From: Pseudomonas sp. Q2-TVG4-2
GTDB taxonomy: Bacteria > Pseudomonadota > Gammaproteobacteria > Pseudomonadales > Pseudomonadaceae
Assembly: GCF_013620795.1 (NCBI RefSeq)
Contig: NZ_LGLW01000001.1
Location: forward strand, 248,001 to 312,000
DNA length: 64,000 nucleotides
Direction: 5' to 3'
Shown here: positions 1 through 8,476 of the stretch, piece after piece
Position numbering within the stretch: the stretch's first letter is position 1
How the letters are laid out: each line of letters opens with the position of its first letter
The notes under the pieces: generated by a model
The model's input: the letters and a program-made list of their open reading frames with translations, nothing else
Databases searched by the model: none
What the model was told of the DNA's origin: nothing
Position numbers and translations under genes: made by a program

Positions 1-758
1 GCTTCGGTGTTTTCAGCCGATTCGCCAGCTTCGGCCTCGGACTCAGCGGCCGGAGCGGCTTCGTTCTCGTCGCCTTTGATGCCCAGCAGTTCGAGGTCGA
101 AAACCAGCACCGAGTTGGCCGGGATCAGCGGGCTCGGGCTCTGCTCGCCATACGCCAGCTCACTCGGGATGTACAGTTTGTATTTCTCACCCACGTGCAT
201 CAATTGCAGACCTTCGACCCAACCCGGAATCACACCACCAACAGGCAGATCGATGGGCGTGCCACGCTTGATCGAGCTATCGAAAACGGTGCCGTCGGTC
301 AGGCTGCCTTCATAATGAACGGTGACGATGTCATCCGGACCCGGCTGAGGGCCTTCGGCTTCTTTGATCACTTCGTACTGCAGACCGGACTCGGTGGTCT
401 TCACGCCTTCACGCTTGGCGTTCTCTTCGAGGAACTTCTTCCCGGCCGCAACCGCTTCCTTATTCATTTCGACCATGCGCTCTTCGGCGCGTGTCTGCAG
501 ATAGGCGAAGGCTTCCATCAGCTCTTCGTCGGTCAGCTTCTGCTCTTTCTTACCAATGGCATCGTCGATGCCTTGGGCAACCGCATTCGAATCGAGATCA
601 GCCATGCCTTCCTGAGCCAGGCTCTTGCCCATGTTCAGGCCGATGCCATAGGAGGCTTTCTGCGCCGGAGTCTCCAGCTTGGCGCTGGTTTCCGAATCAC
701 AGCCCGCCAGGACCAGGCCAACCAGGGCTATCGCAGACGCCAAACGTTGATGTCTCAT
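1..758 (-). CDS. FKBP-type peptidyl-prolyl isomerase lipoprotein (3' end outside window)
   Basis: Peptidyl-prolyl cis-trans isomerase of the Mip/FkpA class, expected to help proteins fold in the periplasm. The protein starts with a lipoprotein signal peptide ending in the lipobox L-A-G-C (Cys20), then the helical dimerisation region typical of FkpA N-termini (KASYGIGLNMGKSL onward), then the FKBP domain with the hallmark stretches VTVHYEGSL, GTVFDSS and IPGWVEGLQLM. After the FKBP domain there is an Ala/Glu-rich acidic tail that continues past base 1, so the stop codon is not seen. The start at 758 is chosen because it places the signal peptide at the N-terminus. Family assignment is firm; the exact paralogue is not. 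Confidence 0.93.
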   Translation of the reverse strand, partial: MRHQRLASAIALVGLVLAGCDSETSAKLETPAQKASYGIGLNMGKSLAQEGMADLDSNAVAQGIDDAIGKKEQKLTDEELMEAFAYLQTRAEERMVEMNKEAVAAGKKFLEENAKREGVKTTESGLQYEVIKEAEGPQPGPDDIVTVHYEGSLTDGTVFDSSIKRGTPIDLPVGGVIPGWVEGLQLMHVGEKYKLYIPSELAYGEQSPSPLIPANSVLVFDLELLGIKGDENEAAPAAESEAEAGESAENTE

Positions 759-925
759 TCTGTTTCCTTAAATACGCTTGAAGGGGTGAAGCAAATTGAT
801 TGCCGGAGCTTAACAGCCGTCCCTAACAGTGGCTACCGAGCGCGCCGACGTAATACGTAAAGACAATGCAAAGTAAGGAAGTGCCGCACGAAACGCACAA
901 ACAGATGAAAAACTCAAAACGTAGG

Positions 926-954
926 CGAAAAAAAAGCGACCCTAAGGTCGCTTT
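926..954 (-). terminator. Intrinsic terminator behind the tRNA-Val/tRNA-Asp pair
   Basis: A perfect 9-bp stem (AAAGCGACC/GGTCGCTTT, 933-941 and 946-954) with a 4-nt loop runs into a run of T on the minus strand. It lies just downstream of the two minus-strand tRNA genes and most likely ends their transcript. Confidence 0.85.
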
Positions 955-998
955 CTTTTCGAGCTATCAAGGCGTTCAGCGGTCCTTGATGGCGAATA

Positions 999-1075
999 TG
1001 GCGCAGCGGACGGGACTCGAACCCGCGACCCCCGGCGTGACAGGCCGGTATTCTAACCGACTGAACTACCGCTGC
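999..1075 (-). tRNA. tRNA-Asp (GTC)
   Basis: 77 nt with encoded CCA. The acceptor stem GCAGCGG/CCGCTGC closes, the D-arm has GTTCAGTCGGTTAGAAT, the anticodon loop reads CTGTCAC with anticodon GTC, and the T-arm is GCGGGTTCGAGTCCCGT. It lies 14 nt downstream of tRNA-Val on the same strand, so the two are probably co-transcribed. Confidence 0.98.
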
Positions 1076-1089
1076 GCTAAAACCTCGAG

Positions 1090-1165
1090 TGGTGGGTGAT
1101 GACGGGATCGAACCGCCGACCCTCTGCTTGTAAGGCAGATGCTCTCCCAGCTGAGCTAATCACCC
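1090..1165 (-). tRNA. tRNA-Val (TAC)
   Basis: 76 nt with encoded CCA. Acceptor stem GGGTGAT/ATCACCC, D-arm TAGCTCAGCTGGGAGAGCA, anticodon loop CTTACAA with anticodon TAC, and T-loop GTTCGAT. It is the upstream member of the tRNA-Val/tRNA-Asp pair. Confidence 0.98.
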
Positions 1166-1378
1166 GTTTGCTCTCGAAGTGGGGCGCATTCTAGAGAGGG
1201 TTCCGAACCTTGGCAACCCCCTTTTGAAAAAAAAATTGAAGAACTTACAAAGACTTAGGAAACCCACTGTTTATGCCCGTTTTTGCGGTTTCCATCGGCA
1301 TTGCGAGTTTTCAGGGTTGGCCTGCGTTACAGGGAGGAGAATAATGCGCGCTTTGCTTTTACCGGAGTTTCAATCGCC

Positions 1379-2299
1379 ATGTGGTTTCGCAACCTGCTCG
1401 TCTACCGTCTCACTCAGAACGTCCCTTTCGATGTCGAGACACTTGAAACCGCACTGGCCGCCAAGCCCGCCCGCCCCTGCGCCAGCCAGGAGCTGAGCAC
1501 TTACGGTTTCGTCGCCCCCTTCGGAAAAGGCGAAGACGCACCTTTAGTGCATGCCAGCCAAGGCTTCCTGCTGATCTCTACGCGCAAGGAAGAGCGCATC
1601 CTGCCCGGTAGCGTGGTCAAGGACGCACTGAAGGATAAGGTGGACGAGATCGAAAACGAGCAGATGCGCAAGGTCTACAAGAAGGAGCGCGATCAGCTCA
1701 AGGACGACATCATCCAGTCTTTCCTGCCCCGGGCCTTCATTCGCAAGTCCGGCACCTTCGCCGCCATCGCGCCAGAGCAAGGCCTAATTCTGGTCGATGC
1801 GTCCAGCCCCAAGCGCGCCGAAGACTTGCTTTCGACCCTGCGCGAAGCCATCGGCTCGCTGCCGGTGCGCCCGCTGACTGTAAAGATCGCGCCCTCGGCA
1901 ACCATGACCGACTGGGTCAAGACCCAGAAAGCTGCGGATGACTTCTTCGTCCTCGACGAATGCGAGTTGCGTGACACCCATGAAGACGGCGGCGTGGTGC
2001 GCTGCAAGCGCCAGGACCTGACCAGCGATGAAATCCAGCAGCACCTGGAAGTCGGCAAGCAGGTCACCCAGCTGTCACTGGGCTGGCAGGACAAGCTGTC
2101 GTTCCTGCTCGACGACAAACTGGTCATCAAACGCCTGCGCTTCGAGGAATTGCTGCAGGATCAGGCCGAACAGGACGGTGGCGATGACGACCTCGGCCAG
2201 CAAGACGCCAGTTTCCTGCTGATGATGCTGACGTTCAAGGAGTTCCTCCCCGCGCTGTTCGAAGCCCTCGGTGGTGAGGAGGTTCCGCAGGGCATCTAA
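1379..2299 (+). CDS. rdgC: Recombination-associated protein RdgC
   Basis: RdgC is a nucleoid-associated, ring-forming DNA-binding protein that limits RecA filament activity. The translated protein is 306 aa, close to the E. coli length (303), and opens with the family signature [13 protein letters not shown]. Other conserved blocks are [25 protein letters not shown] and SFLPRAF. The reading frame is open further upstream to 1283, but the ATG at 1379 gives the family N-terminus and has GGAG upstream, so it is taken as the start. The gene stands alone, with a strong hairpin behind it. Confidence 0.97.
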   Translation: MWFRNLLVYRLTQNVPFDVETLETALAAKPARPCASQELSTYGFVAPFGKGEDAPLVHASQGFLLISTRKEERILPGSVVKDALKDKVDEIENEQMRKVYKKERDQLKDDIIQSFLPRAFIRKSGTFAAIAPEQGLILVDASSPKRAEDLLSTLREAIGSLPVRPLTVKIAPSATMTDWVKTQKAADDFFVLDECELRDTHEDGGVVRCKRQDLTSDEIQQHLEVGKQVTQLSLGWQDKLSFLLDDKLVIKRLRFEELLQDQAEQDGGDDDLGQQDASFLLMMLTFKEFLPALFEALGGEEVPQGI

Positions 2300-2310
2300 A
2301 CTGCCTTGCG

Positions 2311-2339
2311 CGCCGTCAGCGTCAGCCACGCTGACGGCG
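2311..2339 (+). terminator. Hairpin after rdgC
   Basis: A perfect 12-bp stem (CGCCGTCAGCGT / ACGCTGACGGCG) with a 5-nt loop sits 11 nt after the rdgC stop. It is followed by only a short T-rich stretch, so it is a likely but not ideal intrinsic terminator. Confidence 0.65.
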
Positions 2340-2367
2340 TTCCCTCAATAACTACAAGGTAAACCCG

Positions 2368-3312
2368 ATGCGCGCCCTCGCCGCCCTCAGCCGCTTTGTC
2401 GGCAACACCTTTGCCCTTTGGGTCCTGCTGTTCGCCGTTCTCGCCTTCTTCCAACCCAGCTGGTTTCTCCCGGCCACCGCCTGGATCGTCCCGTTGCTGG
2501 GGCTGATCATGTTCGGCATGGGTCTGACGCTTAAAACGGCTGATTTCGCCGAGGTTGCGCGGCGTCCGCTGTGGGTGGCACTAGGCGTCGGCGCACAGTT
2601 CATGATCATGCCGGCGCTGGCGTGGTTGCTGTGTCAGGTGCTGGGCCTGCCTGCGGAGATCGCCGTCGGGGTCATTCTGGTCGGCTGCTGTCCGGGCGGA
2701 ACGGCCTCCAATGTCATCGCCTGGTTTTCCCGGGGCGACGTCGCGCTCTCGGTCGCGATTACCGCAGTGACCACCCTGCTCGCGCCGCTGGCGACACCGG
2801 CGTTGATCTGGCTGCTGGCTTCGGCCTGGCTGCCGGTCAATTTCGGCGCACTGTTCATGTCCATCGTGCAGATCGTGCTGCTGCCGATCGCACTTGGCCT
2901 GGCTGCGCGCCGCCTGCTGGGTAACCGGGTGCATCAGGTGGTCGAGGTGCTGCCGCTGGTTTCGGTGGTCAGCATCGTGATCATCGTCGCGGCAGTCGTC
3001 GCAGCCAGCCAGGCAAAGATCGCCGAATCCGGCCTGCTGATCATGGCGGTAGTGATTCTGCATAACAGCCTTGGGCTCGGCATTGGCTATCTCGTCGGTC
3101 ACCTGTTCGGCCTGCCGCTGGCACAGCGCAAAACACTGTCGATTGAAGTTGGCATGCAAAACTCAGGACTGGGTGCCGCCCTGGCCAGCGCCCATTTCTC
3201 GCCGCTGGCAGCGGTGCCCAGCGCGCTCTTCAGCGTCTGGCACAACCTGTCTGGCGCACTGCTGGCAACCGTATACCGTCGAATGAAAGACGATGATCAA
3301 CCAGCTCGCTAG
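2368..3312 (+). CDS. Bile acid:sodium symporter (BASS) family transporter
   Basis: Inner-membrane transporter of the BASS fold, 314 aa, about nine to ten hydrophobic helices. Diagnostic motifs are CCPGGTASN (residues 107-115), which forms part of the sodium-binding crossover, and EVGMQNSGLGAAL near the C-terminus. Bacterial relatives move organic acids or pantoate-like solutes with Na+ rather than bile salts; the substrate here cannot be read from sequence. It starts at an ATG preceded by AAGG. A GC-rich hairpin follows it and separates it from the guanidine riboswitch, so it is probably not part of the gdx transcript. Confidence 0.93.
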   Translation: MRALAALSRFVGNTFALWVLLFAVLAFFQPSWFLPATAWIVPLLGLIMFGMGLTLKTADFAEVARRPLWVALGVGAQFMIMPALAWLLCQVLGLPAEIAVGVILVGCCPGGTASNVIAWFSRGDVALSVAITAVTTLLAPLATPALIWLLASAWLPVNFGALFMSIVQIVLLPIALGLAARRLLGNRVHQVVEVLPLVSVVSIVIIVAAVVAASQAKIAESGLLIMAVVILHNSLGLGIGYLVGHLFGLPLAQRKTLSIEVGMQNSGLGAALASAHFSPLAAVPSALFSVWHNLSGALLATVYRRMKDDDQPAR

Positions 3313-3372
3313 CCGTTGAAGCGCCACGGGTCCGGGCCACTTGCCCGGCCCTCCTGAATGTGCAAAATAGCG

Positions 3373-3424
3373 CCTGCTGAGGACGACCTCAGGCTGTACA
3401 GACTCACCGGGGACGGCCCCACCC
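3373..3424 (+). promoter_or_regulatory. Guanidine-II (mini-ykkC) riboswitch
   Basis: Two tandem hairpins each carry the diagnostic ACGR tetraloop: CTGAGG-ACGA-CCTCAG at 3377-3392 and GGGG-ACGG-CCCC at 3409-3420, 16 nt apart. This is the defining architecture of guanidine-II RNAs, in which two stem-loops dimerise around guanidinium and free the ribosome binding site. The GAGGT Shine-Dalgarno of the gdx/sugE gene lies 20 nt after the second hairpin, the usual place for translational control. The downstream gene belongs to the family this riboswitch class is known to control, which strongly supports the call. Confidence 0.93.
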
Positions 3425-3448
3425 AATCACCGTCCTGTCGAGGTGCGC

Positions 3449-3763
3449 ATGTCCTGGATCATTCTGTTTCTTGCCGGTCTGTTTGAGATCGGCTGGGCCG
3501 TTGGCCTGAAGTTCACCGAGGGCTTCACCCGCCCGATCCCTACCGTGCTAACGATCGCTGCCATGACGGCCAGCCTGGGTTTGCTGGGTCTGGCGATGAA
3601 GGAATTGCCGCTGGGCACCGCCTACGCCATCTGGACCGGCGTGGGTGCGGTGGGCACCGTAATCGCCGGAATCATTCTGTTCGGCGAATCGATGAGCCTG
3701 TTCCGTCTGGGTAGCGTATTGCTGATCTGTGTTGGCTTGCTCGGTTTGAAACTCAGTCATTGA
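3449..3763 (+). CDS. gdx: Guanidinium exporter Gdx (SugE), SMR family
   Basis: Small multidrug resistance family exporter, 104 aa with four hydrophobic helices. It carries the central Glu13 ([14 protein letters not shown]) and the WTGVGAVGT signature of the SugE/Gdx branch, whose proven substrate is guanidinium, exported by proton exchange as an antiparallel dimer. An in-frame GTG six bases upstream is ignored because it lies inside the GAGGT ribosome binding site of the ATG at 3449. The guanidine-II riboswitch just upstream makes the substrate assignment much stronger than homology alone. A hairpin (3778-3798) follows the gene. Confidence 0.97.
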   Translation: MSWIILFLAGLFEIGWAVGLKFTEGFTRPIPTVLTIAAMTASLGLLGLAMKELPLGTAYAIWTGVGAVGTVIAGIILFGESMSLFRLGSVLLICVGLLGLKLSH

Positions 3764-3777
3764 GGACACAGTAACAG

Positions 3778-3798
3778 CAGCCGGTGGAACGCCGGCTG
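3778..3798. terminator. Hairpin between gdx and the alpha-glucosidase remnant
   Basis: A 7-bp stem CAGCCGG/CCGGCTG with a 7-nt loop lies between two convergent units (gdx on plus, the alpha-glucosidase remnant on minus). It has no T-run on either side, so termination activity is inferred from position only. Confidence 0.4.
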
Positions 3799-3806
3799 CC
3801 GCCTCA

Positions 3807-4792
3807 TCAGCCGTGCAACGCAGGCTCGCGATAGTGCCGCGAGCAGGCTCCGCCATCCGCGCGAAACAGATGGCACTTGTTAGCCAGCAGGCCGATCGAG
3901 AACGCCTGGCACTCTGCGACACGGCGATTGCCATCACTGGTCACCGCCACCATCGCTTCGACGCCTTCCAGATTCAGGTGCAGCAAGTTGTGATCGCCAA
4001 GCCGCTCGGCCACGGCCGAGGGCACATCGAGCCCTTCGACCGGAGCCGACAGATCAAAGTGCCGCGCGCTATCGCCCATGTTGAACAGGCATACCCAGAC
4101 TTCATCATCCAGCCGACGTTAGTACACCAGCAGCGCCTCGTCATCGTAGACGGTGCGCATGCTGCCTTCGATCAGCAGGCGCTGGTCCTGACGCAGGCGA
4201 GGAACGTCGATAGATGTTTAGCATCGAGTCCGGCTCCGGCTCTTGCGCGGCTACCGACAGCGGCAGGTGCCGATCGGGCGGCAACCAGGGTTGCTCACGG
4301 CTGAAGCCACCGTGCTGGTCCTGGTCGTGCCGGGGCATAGGCGTGCGGCAACCGTCGCGACCTTTGAATTCGGGCCAGAAGCGGATGCCGCAGGGATCGA
4401 CCAATTGCTCGAATTGCAACTCGGCTTCATCCAGACCCAGCTCTTCGCCCTGATAGAGGCAAACACTGCCGCGCATGCTCAGCAGCATCGCCATGAACAT
4501 CCGTCCGCGAGCATGATCCGGCATGGGCAAGATCAATGACCTGCTTGAAGTCTTCCAACGTACCGAACAGCGGATCCACACCGCGGTAGTCGGAGACGTC
4601 GTAACCAAAGTCCTTCATCGGCGAGGTGAAGAATGGCGATAGCCAGATGGCGTCGACGTTCAGGCTGGCGATGTAGTCGCTCTTCTCGACCACACCGAGC
4701 AGATCGCCGACCCCATCGCCATTGCTGTCGAAAAAGCTGCGCGGGTAAACCTGATAAATGACGCCGCCGCGCCACCAGTCATTGCGATTCAT
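3807..4792 (-). pseudogene. GH13 alpha-glucosidase remnant
   Basis: Remnant of a GH13 family alpha-glucosidase (oligo-1,6-glucosidase type) that would hydrolyse maltose and maltodextrins. The N-terminal 100 residues are intact (MNRNDWWRGGVIYQVYPRSF, then VDAIWLSPFFTSPMKDFGYD). An internal deletion then joins this to the late catalytic region (GSVCLYQGEELGL, FWPEFKGRDGCRTPM), removing the nucleophile and acid/base region. A further frameshift lies near 4210 and an in-frame TAA at 4119-4121 interrupts the C-terminal part (MRTVYDDEALLVY stop RRLDDEVWVCLFN). About 985 bp remain of an expected 1.6 kb. It is one of three broken maltose genes in the next 4.6 kb. Confidence 0.9.
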
Positions 4793-5156
4793 ACAACCAA
4801 CCTTCGATGTTTGGGGGAACACGCCGCCACTCTAGGTGCGTCAACCCGCCGCAACATCCGCCCGGCAGTGCATTACCGAGGCGTAAGAACCGGGCGTAGA
4901 GGCAGGCCGAACGGGGGGCGTAGTGCGAACTGGCAACCGCTAGCCAAGCTTCCACCGGGGAATCGCCCTTCGCCGCGATGCGCTCCGCCATAAATCCGTC
5001 AGACAACAAGCGAATCGACACTTATCTGTCACGAGCAGGCTATAGGATCAGCTCAGTTCCAGGACTGACACCGCAGTAGCTGCCGCGCTGAGCAGGGTTC
5101 CCGCGCCGCCGCACCAGTCGGGAGCGACACGCATCCACCAACCATGGAGAGACCTC
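4793..5156. other. Upstream region of the curlin-repeat gene
   Basis: This 364-bp gap separates the divergent alpha-glucosidase remnant from the curlin-repeat gene. It should hold the promoter of the latter, but no convincing sigma70 boxes were seen. No gene, RNA or repeat could be supported in it. Confidence 0.4.
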
Positions 5157-6437
5157 ATGTTCAAGTGCAAGCCCCTCGCAGCCGCCATCATTGCGATCCT
5201 GGCCACTCAGGCCTACGCCGACGACAACAGCGCAGAACAGAACCAGTCCGGTGCGGACAACATTGCCGAAGTCACTCAGACTGGCGGTCAGGACAACCTG
5301 TCCTATCAGTCGCAGATCGGCGCCAGCAACGACGCCATGGTCACTCAGAATCAGGCCACCCTGTCGGACGCCGTTCAGACCCAGACCGGCAACATGAACC
5401 TTGCCAACATCGTGCAGAACTCGACCGAGCAGAGCGAAGCGATCCAACTGCAAGACGGCAACAACCATGACGCGAGCATCGTCCAGAGCGACTCCTTCGG
5501 CGCCAGCGCTCGCCAGTACCAGGCAGGCAGCTACAACACCGCCATCACCGAACAGACCGCGGCTGATCTGAGCACCGCCGTGACCGATCAGGAAGGCAAC
5601 GACAACTTTGCCGAAACCATCCAGAGCAACACCGAATCGAGCGTTTCGGAGCAGCGTCAGGTCGGCAACGACAACATCTCGCTGGTGTGGCAGGAAGGCG
5701 GCGCGGGCAATGACGCTATCGTCACTCAAGAAGGTAACGGTAATGACGCGACCGTTTACCAGGTCAACGCTTTCGGTTCGAACGCCGAAATCAATCAGCA
5801 AGGGGATTTGCAGGTTGCATCAGTAAGCCAGGAAGGGTCGGACCACTCGGCCAGCATCCAGTCCATGGGCATGATGAACGAGGCCTACATCGACCAGAGC
5901 GGCTCACTGCAGACCGCCTCGATCTACCAGGACGGCGTATCCAACAGCGCGGATATCTTCCAGGCTGGCGAAAGCAACAGCGCTACCACCGAACAGACCG
6001 GCGACAACAACTACATTACCGTCGACCAGCTCGATGGCAGCTTCCAGACGGCTTCGCTACAGCAGACTGGCGAGTACAACGAAGCCTACGTCACCCAGCA
6101 AGGCACCGATCATCTGATCGATTTTGCTCAGGACGGTAGCGACAACCTGCTCACCGCCAGCCAGACCGGCAATGGCAACGAGCTGACAGGTTCGAGCTAT
6201 GGCGACAACAACCGCGTGGATGTGGTGCAGGACGGCGACCTCAACGTGGCCGACATCCAACAGATCTACGGCTCGGACAACGAAGTCAGCCTGACGCAGA
6301 CCGGCGAAGGTCATCTGGCTCAGGTGCTGCAGGGTGGTACTGCCAACCAGGCGATCCTCGACCAGAGCGGCATGGGCAACTCCGCCATGGTGTCGCAGAT
6401 GGGCTCGGGCAACATGGCCATCGTGACCCAGCAGTAA
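5157..6437 (+). CDS. Curlin-repeat protein, probable secreted functional amyloid
   Basis: A 426-aa protein with a signal peptide (cleavage expected after AYA, residues 19-21) followed, to the end, by about 18 tandem imperfect repeats of 21-24 residues. Each follows the curlin pattern N-x-A-x-(I/V)-x-Q with Q/G/N-rich turns, for example GNDNISLVWQEGGAGNDAIV. This is the CsgA/CsgB repeat type, in which every repeat forms one strand-turn-strand rung of a beta-solenoid amyloid. CsgA has five repeats, so this is unusually long. No csgE/F/G or other assembly genes lie within the window. GGAGAG gives a good ribosome binding site. It is intact although it sits among decayed maltose genes. Function as an extracellular fibre is inference. 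Confidence 0.85.
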   Translation: MFKCKPLAAAIIAILATQAYADDNSAEQNQSGADNIAEVTQTGGQDNLSYQSQIGASNDAMVTQNQATLSDAVQTQTGNMNLANIVQNSTEQSEAIQLQDGNNHDASIVQSDSFGASARQYQAGSYNTAITEQTAADLSTAVTDQEGNDNFAETIQSNTESSVSEQRQVGNDNISLVWQEGGAGNDAIVTQEGNGNDATVYQVNAFGSNAEINQQGDLQVASVSQEGSDHSASIQSMGMMNEAYIDQSGSLQTASIYQDGVSNSADIFQAGESNSATTEQTGDNNYITVDQLDGSFQTASLQQTGEYNEAYVTQQGTDHLIDFAQDGSDNLLTASQTGNGNELTGSSYGDNNRVDVVQDGDLNVADIQQIYGSDNEVSLTQTGEGHLAQVLQGGTANQAILDQSGMGNSAMVSQMGSGNMAIVTQQ

Positions 6438-6445
6438 GCGGTACC

Positions 6446-6470
6446 GGCAGCCGGCCTAGAGCCGGCTGCC
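6446..6470. terminator. Bidirectional-type terminator after the curlin-repeat gene
   Basis: A perfect 10-bp GC-rich stem (GGCAGCCGGC/GCCGGCTGCC) with a 5-nt loop starts 8 nt after the stop codon. It lies between two convergent genes (curlin-repeat gene and maa). Confidence 0.7.
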
Positions 6471-6489
6471 GTTTCGGCTCTCAAGCAAA

Positions 6490-7038
6490 TCAGCGGCTAC
6501 GGGCCGGATTACCCACCACGGTCGCACCCGCCGCAACATCCCGAGTCACTACACTGCCCGCCCCGATCACGGCGTCATCGCCGATGGTCACGCCCGGCAG
6601 GATAATCGCACCCCCACCAATCCAGACGTGCTCACCGATCACCACCGGACGCCCGAATTCGAGGCCGCTACGGCGCTCTTGTGCATCGCGTGGATGGTCT
6701 GCAGCGTAGATCTGCACGGCTGGCCCGATCTGCGTGCCGGTACCGATGCGTACCTCGGCCACGTCCAGGATGACGCAGTTGAAATTGAAAAACACATCGT
6801 CAGCCAGGTGGATGTTGTAGCCGTAGTCACAGTGAAACGGCGGTCGCACCACCGCGCCTTTGCCTACGCTCCCCAATAGCTCCTTCAGCAAGGCCCGACG
6901 CACCGCGTATGTTTCGACGAGCGCTGCGTTGTAGCGCGCCATCCAGGCCTTTGCCGCGGCCTGGTCGGCCTGCAGCTCGGGGTCGTCTGGCCGGTACAAG
7001 TCGCCGGTCAGCATCTTCTGCTTTTCAGTCATCGGCAT
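6490..7038 (-). CDS. maa: Maltose O-acetyltransferase
   Basis: A 182-aa left-handed beta-helix acetyltransferase of the LacA/NodL/Maa class, the usual length. It has the N-terminal helical Mac domain (MLTGDLYRPDDPEL) and hexapeptide repeats with the signature around DHPRDAQERRSG, where the His is the catalytic base, ending in GAGSVVTRDV and VVGNPAR. The enzyme acetylates maltose or glucose with acetyl-CoA. The frame is open upstream to 7293, but the ATG at 7038 has GGAG six bases before it and gives the family N-terminus. It is the only maltose-related gene in this region that looks intact. Confidence 0.92.
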   Translation of the reverse strand: MPMTEKQKMLTGDLYRPDDPELQADQAAAKAWMARYNAALVETYAVRRALLKELLGSVGKGAVVRPPFHCDYGYNIHLADDVFFNFNCVILDVAEVRIGTGTQIGPAVQIYAADHPRDAQERRSGLEFGRPVVIGEHVWIGGGAIILPGVTIGDDAVIGAGSVVTRDVAAGATVVGNPARSR

Positions 7039-7109
7039 GTCTGGCTCCGGTGGGACAAGAAAATGCACCCGACCTTGGACCGGCCGGAAGCGTAATCGGT
7101 CATGCAACG

Positions 7110-7935
7110 CTACTCGCCCTGGATCTTGCTCAACAGGCTGCGCGCCAATTGCACGGCCTCGTTGCGATGGGTGATGTTGAGCTTCTGATACAGGCTGCGG
7201 ATGTGCGTCTTGGTAGTGGTCGGTGCGACGTTGAGGTGCTCGGCGATCTGCTCGTTCGATTGTCCGGCATGAATCAGGCTGAGCACCTGCCATTCGCGCC
7301 GGGTCAGTGGCGAATGGCGGATCAGCTCGGGCACGTCGGGCGATTGATAATGTCCTGAATCACCGCTTCGTCGAGGGTGATGCGAGTCGCCCGGCTGAAG
7401 TCGCGCTGCTGCTGCGCCAACTGGATCAGGCGATCGGCGCGTTGCGCTTCGAGTTCGTCGAGCCGGCGTTCGTGCTGCAAGGCCTTGAGCATCGCGATCA
7501 GTAGCTTGCCGATACGCAGGAAGCTGCCGATGGCGCCCGTGCTGCTGGCCAGCGTTAGCGCCAGCTGCAGGTGGTCCAGTGCCTGTTGGCGCTCCTCGCG
7601 CTGCCAATGCAGTTGCGCGAGGAGGATATGGTTGCGGTTCAAGGCCATGATCAGACCGTGCTGCTCGGCCTCGACCTGCAACTGTCTGAGGATCGGTAGC
7701 GCCTTGTCCGCCTGCTTCAATGACAGATAGGCCCGCGCGTGATTGCGGCCGTTGTACTGGGCGAATGATTGACGCCGCGTTCGAGCGCAGGCGCCGTGAG
7801 CAACCATTGCTGGATCGCCGTCTTGTCCTGGGTCGAATCCCAGTAGCTGAGCATCACCGCGTGGGCATTGGCGAGCCAGTCGACGTGATAGTTATCACCG
7901 GCAAGCATGCTCTGCATCTTGCCGCCCTCCGCATG
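7110..7935 (-). pseudogene. malT: MalT transcriptional activator remnant
   Basis: C-terminal third (about 275 of 900 residues) of the LuxR-type activator MalT, which switches on maltose genes when bound to maltotriose and ATP. Recognisable pieces in order: NYHVDWLANAHAV, then [14 protein letters not shown] of the sensor repeats, then the LuxR helix-turn-helix [20 protein letters not shown] and [10 protein letters not shown]. The pieces lie in different frames: shifts near 7765 and 7345. The N-terminal ATPase region is absent, and the remnant ends at a junction with a malM fragment of opposite orientation. Confidence 0.9.
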
Positions 7936-7964
7936 CTGGATGCCGGCGACTTCACCTACGCTCC

Positions 7965-8455
7965 CGCGGTCTGAAAGGCGACAGCTGGACGCACGTCTGC
8001 GCATAGATCGCACCTACCTGGACAACCCCGGCAACGAGTATTACCTCGTGCTCTACGCCAGCGAAAACCAGTTGTCGGGCCAGACCACCCTGGAGCACCC
8101 CGCCAAGGCCTACACCAAGGCGCTCGGCAACGAGCCGCCCAGCCTGCCCGATCCAATCGCGCAGCATTCGCCCACCGGGGTGATCAAGACGGTGCTGGTC
8201 GAAGACAAGGTCGCTGGCCAGCAAGCAAACACCTATGTACCCGCCTACAGCATCGGTCGTGAAATGGGGAATGATCTGCCTACCGTACCCGCAGCGGCGG
8301 TGCTACCGGAAACCCAGGCCTACTAACGCCAGGGGATCGACGCAGCGCTGGCGAGCAAGGACCTTGAGCGTGCGCTACGGCTCGCCGACGAAGCTGCAAG
8401 GGTCGGCGATGCCAGCGCCAAGACCTATCTGCTGGAGCGCATCCAAATCAAGTAG
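7965..8455 (+). pseudogene. malM: MalM maltose-operon periplasmic protein remnant
   Basis: C-terminal part of MalM, a periplasmic protein encoded with the maltoporin and maltose transporter in enterics. The match begins around RIDRTYLDNPGNEYYLVLY and continues through EHPAKAYTKALGNEPPSLPD and GQQANTYVPAYS. The frame is cut by a TAA at 8324-8326, where relatives have a Tyr or Asp codon, and resumes in the same frame (DLERALRLADEAARVG) to a TAG at 8453-8455. The signal peptide and N-terminal part are missing. Confidence 0.85.
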
Positions 8456-8476
8456 AGACGACGCGGCGGCCTGCGC

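Noticed and set aside
195-860. 221-aa plus-strand frame opposite the FKBP gene
   Set aside because: Shadow of the FKBP lipoprotein gene.
5040-5801. 253-aa open frame on the minus strand opposite the curlin-repeat gene
   Set aside because: It is the antisense of a repetitive coding region; its GD/VVA-rich repeats mirror the curlin repeats and it has no ribosome binding site.
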